Of a DNA stretch of 8,821 bases, positions 7,001-8,821 are shown in pieces. The notes below the pieces were generated by a model. That model was given only the letters and a program-made list of their open reading frames with translations. It had not been told where the DNA came from and ran no database searches. The position numbers and the translations under genes are program-made. The stretch is taken from the NCBI GenBank assembly GCA_002429315.1, contig DIZC01000065.1, positions 1 to 8,821 of the forward strand, written 5' to 3'. The DNA comes from Alphaproteobacteria bacterium UBA6038. Lineage in GTDB: Bacteria; Pseudomonadota; Alphaproteobacteria; Micropepsales; Micropepsaceae. The stretch's first letter is position 1. Each line of letters begins with the position of its first letter.

Positions 7001-7472
7001 CTTCGCGCGCCTGTTCGCCGCCGGATCGCTTGGCGGGTTGCTCGATCTGATGCGCGGATCCGGCATCGTGATCGACAAGCTTGAGATGCCGTTCAGCGCA
7101 AGAAACGATGTGATCGACATCCGCGATGCGTACGCCAACGGTCCGTCCGTTGGCCTGTCCGGCGAAGGCTATATCGATCGCGGCAACAACCAGATCGATC
7201 TGCGGGGCGCCGTGGCGCCGATTTACGGATTGAACAGCGTGCTTGGCGCGTTGCCGCTGGTCGGCAATATGCTCGTGTCGAAGCGGGGAGAAGGAATTCT
7301 CGGCGTCACCTACGAGGCGTCGGGGAGCCTCGATGAACCGAAGCTCAGCGTGAATCCCCTTTCGATGCTCACGCCCGGCATTTTCCGCCGCATCTTCGAA
7401 GGCAAGGTGCCGACCGCGCCGCAGCAGGCAGAGTCCAATGCCTCGCCCAAGCCGCAACCGGCGCCGCGCTAA
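4068..7472 (+). CDS. AsmA/YhdP-like (DUF3971 / AsmA-like C-terminal) envelope protein
   Basis: From the ATG at 4068 the product has 1134 residues: a basic cytoplasmic start, one membrane anchor (about 27-48), then a very long periplasmic part of short amphipathic beta strands. The C-terminal region (about 957-1110) has the AsmA-like signature: DYAGTLVMRDFKIENQP, a GSGIVIDKLEMPFSARND strand pair, GAVAPIYGLN and GNMLVSKRGEGILGVTYEASG. It ends in a Pro/Ala-rich tail. YhdP, TamB and other AsmA-like proteins are bridge-like proteins thought to carry phospholipids between inner and outer membranes; that role is inferred by family. The start is uncertain. In-frame GTG 3897 and ATG 3918 would add 57 or 50 residues, but ATG 3918 has no spaced Shine-Dalgarno sequence and would leave only 22 nt to the divergent gene. 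The codons of 3921-4067 are also poorer in G/C third bases (about 63% against about 80% just after 4068) and include AGA, ATA and ACA. GAG lies 7 nt before 4068. The next gene follows after 75 nt. Confidence 0.88.
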   Translation: MRLDRLWPEFLQRVKRFRIRRHHVHHVSLATIGLIAVAVFFVLGAVLRLAIGPVSLGPFSERLRQSVLHALPGLAIRYDDAALEWSRDEGRVNLIIVGARVFDANRHIIAQAPKAEIGLAASPLLSGQVEIRRITLVGVQLTLVRTKDGALHLGVERNKTSGDVLQRIRDAIENSSSGTSSLDRFAVNKARLAFYDERTGLFVVAPQAKLEIANDHATSTPQLTATVDAGVEITGHPAHILATIKLPRRGGNLSGDISLSGLDLVALAKNSRQFAFLEPFDLKTDMSGSFVVEHGNQLTSVDLGLDAKGVVGGFGSPLTVKDFRFVGRYDGRTGRLLIDDATLQGENAAAHAQGFGSLVFGADGSLARADLDVTADRITLTMPAAFQQAVTLGGISLRGSYTTADRSFAISQLLLSGSPLAGEFRGRVVLASNQSPEIDLTGNLNQLSVRDLVRYWPLRVGEGARAWIDANVPTGRVGPIALVANIKAGELDRAGLPNEALDLRIPITDASVNYVRGMTLLAHANGNGVLTGDTFKAQVTSARLGPLTVQKGNVTIPELHKHGTVGDIAATVRGQMRDMLTLLDEKPLQYPTRFRIKPAETAGTATVDADFRVPMIKNVGIDQIPIAVKAVVTGLALSLGQETKISNGTVTFDVDNTHLHAFGNINYGSIPLAADWTESFKSANNGITTRLSVRGILDEQARAALKLRMNDLFSGPVGVVAQLTGRRGIIDMAQATVDLTPATISFGPISYNKPSGTPASAQISAHLNPKGSISAADVSVSGAGLSAQGRLNFGPDGNLVHAEIPNLRAGPANDFALSLTQAPSNGLDISIRGRSADGTRMARRDSSASAQSKQESSTPYHIVAKLDRLVLKENTILAPFNLEASTVGSRIQMLSLTTGMSRSDSVTASIAPAADGRRLSVNASDAGALLKGVFGLTNISGGRLTISAKMPPANAAKGGTDYAGTLVMRDFKIENQPFFARLFAAGSLGGLLDLMRGSGIVIDKLEMPFSARNDVIDIRDAYANGPSVGLSGEGYIDRGNNQIDLRGAVAPIYGLNSVLGALPLVGNMLVSKRGEGILGVTYEASGSLDEPKLSVNPLSMLTPGIFRRIFEGKVPTAPQQAESNASPKPQPAPR

Positions 7473-7513
7473 TCCCGCTTCCCCGGGTGCCTGTATCGCC
7501 CCAGGCGTTGGGC

Positions 7514-7519
7514 TAATAT
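7514..7519 (+). promoter_or_regulatory. Possible -10 element upstream of the M24 peptidase gene
   Basis: TAATAT stands 28 nt before the GTG start at 7548 in an otherwise GC-rich 75-nt gap, and would give a leader of roughly 20 nt. No good -35 hexamer is seen 16-18 nt upstream. It may be a weak or activator-dependent promoter, or chance; the gene could instead be read through from the AsmA/YhdP-like gene, since no terminator is visible in the gap. Confidence 0.25.
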
Positions 7520-7537
7520 CCGCTGCCGCAGTGAAGC

Positions 7538-7542
7538 GAGGA
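7538..7542 (+). promoter_or_regulatory. Ribosome-binding site fixing the GTG start of the M24 peptidase
   Basis: GAGGA ends 5 nt before the GTG at 7548. The first in-frame ATG codes for Met17, inside the conserved N-terminal helix, and has no comparable site, so the GTG is the better start. Confidence 0.65.
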
Positions 7543-7547
7543 CAGCC

Positions 7548-8702
7548 GTGGCGACCAGACCTGCAAACATCACGCGCGATGAACGGCGGCTGCGCATGGA
7601 CCGGCTGCGCAGCGAAATGGAGAAAGACGGAATCGCCGCCGTCGTGCTCGGCGCGACCACCAACCTGCGCTACTTCACGGGAATTTCGTGGCACCCGACC
7701 GAGCGCTTCACCGGCGCGGTGATCACCGCAAAGGCGCTCACCTATGTGTGTCCCGGATTCGAGCGCGACAAGGTGCAGAGTCTTGTCACTGTGCCCGGCG
7801 AGGTGCGCGTTTGGCAGGAGGACGAAAGCCCCTATGCGGTGATTGCCGATGCCGCGGCGACGGGCAAAGTCGCTCTTGACGACCAGGCGCCGGTCTTTAC
7901 CTATTTCGGATTGCGCCGCGCGGTCGGTGACGAGCGGCTGACCGGCGCGGACGCACTGACGAACCGTTTGCGCCGGGCCAAGTCGGACGCGGAGCTGGCG
8001 CTGATGCAGCACGCCAAAACCGTGACGCTCGAAGTGCAGCGTCGCGCGCACGACATGCTGCGGTCCGGCATTCTGGTGAGCGAAGTCATTCGCTTCATCG
8101 ACCAGAACCACCGGAAACTCGGTTCCGATGGCGGCAATACCTTCTGCTTGGTTTCCTTCGGCGAGGACACAACATTGCCGCATGGCGGCGAGCGCGAGCG
8201 CGCGCTGAAGGAAGGCGATGTCGTGCTGATCGACACCGGTTGCGCGTTCGACGGCTACAATTCGGATATCACGCGCAGCTATGTGTTCGGCGAGCCGACG
8301 CGTCGGCAGCGCGAGATCTGGAATTTGGAGAAGGAAGCACAAGGAGCGGCGTTCGAGGCGGCGCAGCTGGGCCAGCCTTGCGAGTCGGCCGATCGGGCGG
8401 CGCGCGGCGTTCTGGAGCGCGCGGGCCTCGGTCCGGATTATCGCCTCCCGGGCTTGCCGCACCGCACCGGCCACGGCATCGGACTCGACGTGCACGAGTC
8501 GCCCAACCTGGTGCGCGGCGACCGCACGCCGCTTGCCGCCGGCATGTGCTTCTCCAACGAGCCGATGATCGTGCTGCCCGGCGAGTTCGGCATTCGCCTG
8601 GAGGATCACTTCTACATGACGGAAGCGGGCCCGCACTGGTTCACCGCGCCGTCGTACTCCATCGACGCGCCGTTCAAAGGCGTCGTGCCGCACGAAGATT
8701 GA
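7548..8702 (+). CDS. M24 family metallopeptidase, Xaa-Pro aminopeptidase-like
   Basis: The 384-residue protein has an N-terminal creatinase/prolidase-type domain (about 12-140, with TNLRYFTGISW) and a C-terminal pita-bread catalytic domain (about 150-375). All five dinuclear metal ligands of family M24 are visible: D229 in LIDTG, D240 in NSDITR, H309 in TGHGIG, E338 in SNEP and E352 in RLED. The accessory histidines H212 (LPHGG) and H316 (DVHE) are also kept. Such enzymes, usually cytoplasmic, remove the residue before proline from peptides or split X-Pro dipeptides; the exact substrate cannot be read from sequence, and creatinase-like relatives share the fold. There is no signal peptide. The start is GTG with GAGGA 5 nt upstream. 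The length is typical for prokaryotic prolidase/PepQ-like members. Confidence 0.95.
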   Translation: MATRPANITRDERRLRMDRLRSEMEKDGIAAVVLGATTNLRYFTGISWHPTERFTGAVITAKALTYVCPGFERDKVQSLVTVPGEVRVWQEDESPYAVIADAAATGKVALDDQAPVFTYFGLRRAVGDERLTGADALTNRLRRAKSDAELALMQHAKTVTLEVQRRAHDMLRSGILVSEVIRFIDQNHRKLGSDGGNTFCLVSFGEDTTLPHGGERERALKEGDVVLIDTGCAFDGYNSDITRSYVFGEPTRRQREIWNLEKEAQGAAFEAAQLGQPCESADRAARGVLERAGLGPDYRLPGLPHRTGHGIGLDVHESPNLVRGDRTPLAAGMCFSNEPMIVLPGEFGIRLEDHFYMTEAGPHWFTAPSYSIDAPFKGVVPHED

Positions 8703-8734
8703 GCTTTGCTCGACAGCGGGCGCGCGACTCTTAT

Positions 8735-8805
8735 CCTCCCCCGCTTGCGGGGGAGGTGCCAAATGCGAGCGAAGCGAGCATGAGGCGGAAGGGGGAACTC
8801 CCCCT
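8735..8805. repeat. Alphaproteobacterial intergenic palindromic (REP-like) repeat
   Basis: The perfect inverted repeat CCTCCCCCGC/GCGGGGGAGG (8735-8744 and 8747-8756) forms a 9-10 bp stem with a tiny CTTG loop. It is followed by the direct repeat GCGAGC-GAA-GCGAGC (8765-8779) and a second palindrome AGGGGGA-AC-TCCCCCT (8790-8805). From memory, elements of the form CTCCCCCGCTTGCGGGGGAGG followed by a GCGAGCGAAGCGAGC-like spacer are scattered between genes in many alphaproteobacteria. It begins 32 nt after the M24 stop codon and may also stop or stabilise that transcript, but no T tract follows. The remainder of 8703-8821 holds no gene that I can support. Confidence 0.6.
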
Positions 8806-8821
8806 ACCGTCTCGCACTCGC

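Noticed and set aside
3807..8762. A 1651-codon open frame on the minus strand opposite the AsmA/YhdP-like and M24 genes.
   Set aside because: It is rich in Arg, His, Gln and Ala with no recognisable domain, covers two well-supported plus-strand genes and the peroxiredoxin start, and is what GC-rich third-position bias on the opposite strand commonly produces.
1..8821. Search for CRISPR arrays, insertion sequences, tRNA genes, toxin-antitoxin pairs or phage genes.
   Set aside because: No repeat-spacer pattern, transposase or integrase motif, cloverleaf-like segment or small paired genes were seen; the window is filled by housekeeping-type envelope and metabolic genes.

Overview
The window reads as ordinary chromosomal DNA of a GC-rich alphaproteobacterium, most likely of the Hyphomicrobiales (Rhizobiales) type. 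This rests on strong G/C preference at third codon positions, an EcfG-type general-stress promoter (GGAAC-N17-CGTT), a CCTCCCCCGC/GCGGGGGAGG palindromic repeat of a kind common between alphaproteobacterial genes, and the protein families present. I see no phage, transposon, CRISPR or integrase signal, and no tRNA or rRNA. Genus assignment would need a database search.

Left half (26-3895, minus strand, read right to left): a Bcp/PrxQ peroxiredoxin with only one cysteine (3425-3895); a single-pass membrane M23 (LytM-type) peptidoglycan endopeptidase with a coiled coil (1894-3285); a bactofilin (1323-1904) whose start overlaps the peptidase stop by 11 nt; and an intrinsic terminator (1261-1300). 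A separately transcribed four-helix membrane protein of unknown function (26-1192) follows, with its own EcfG-type promoter (1225-1250). The peptidase and bactofilin form a recognised pair in alphaproteobacteria, in which the cytoskeletal polymer positions the cell-wall hydrolase.

Right half (plus strand): a very large AsmA/YhdP-like envelope protein with one N-terminal membrane anchor (about 4068-7472, start uncertain), then an M24 Xaa-Pro-type aminopeptidase with all five metal ligands (GTG start, 7548-8702). The window ends in an intergenic palindromic repeat (about 8735-8805).

Taken together this is a cell-envelope neighbourhood: wall remodelling by peptidase and bactofilin, probable phospholipid transfer or envelope integrity by the YhdP-like protein, with oxidative-stress and peptide-turnover enzymes beside them. 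I found no convincing new multi-gene system. The most informative signals are the EcfG promoter in front of an uncharacterised membrane protein and the tightly coupled peptidase-bactofilin pair.
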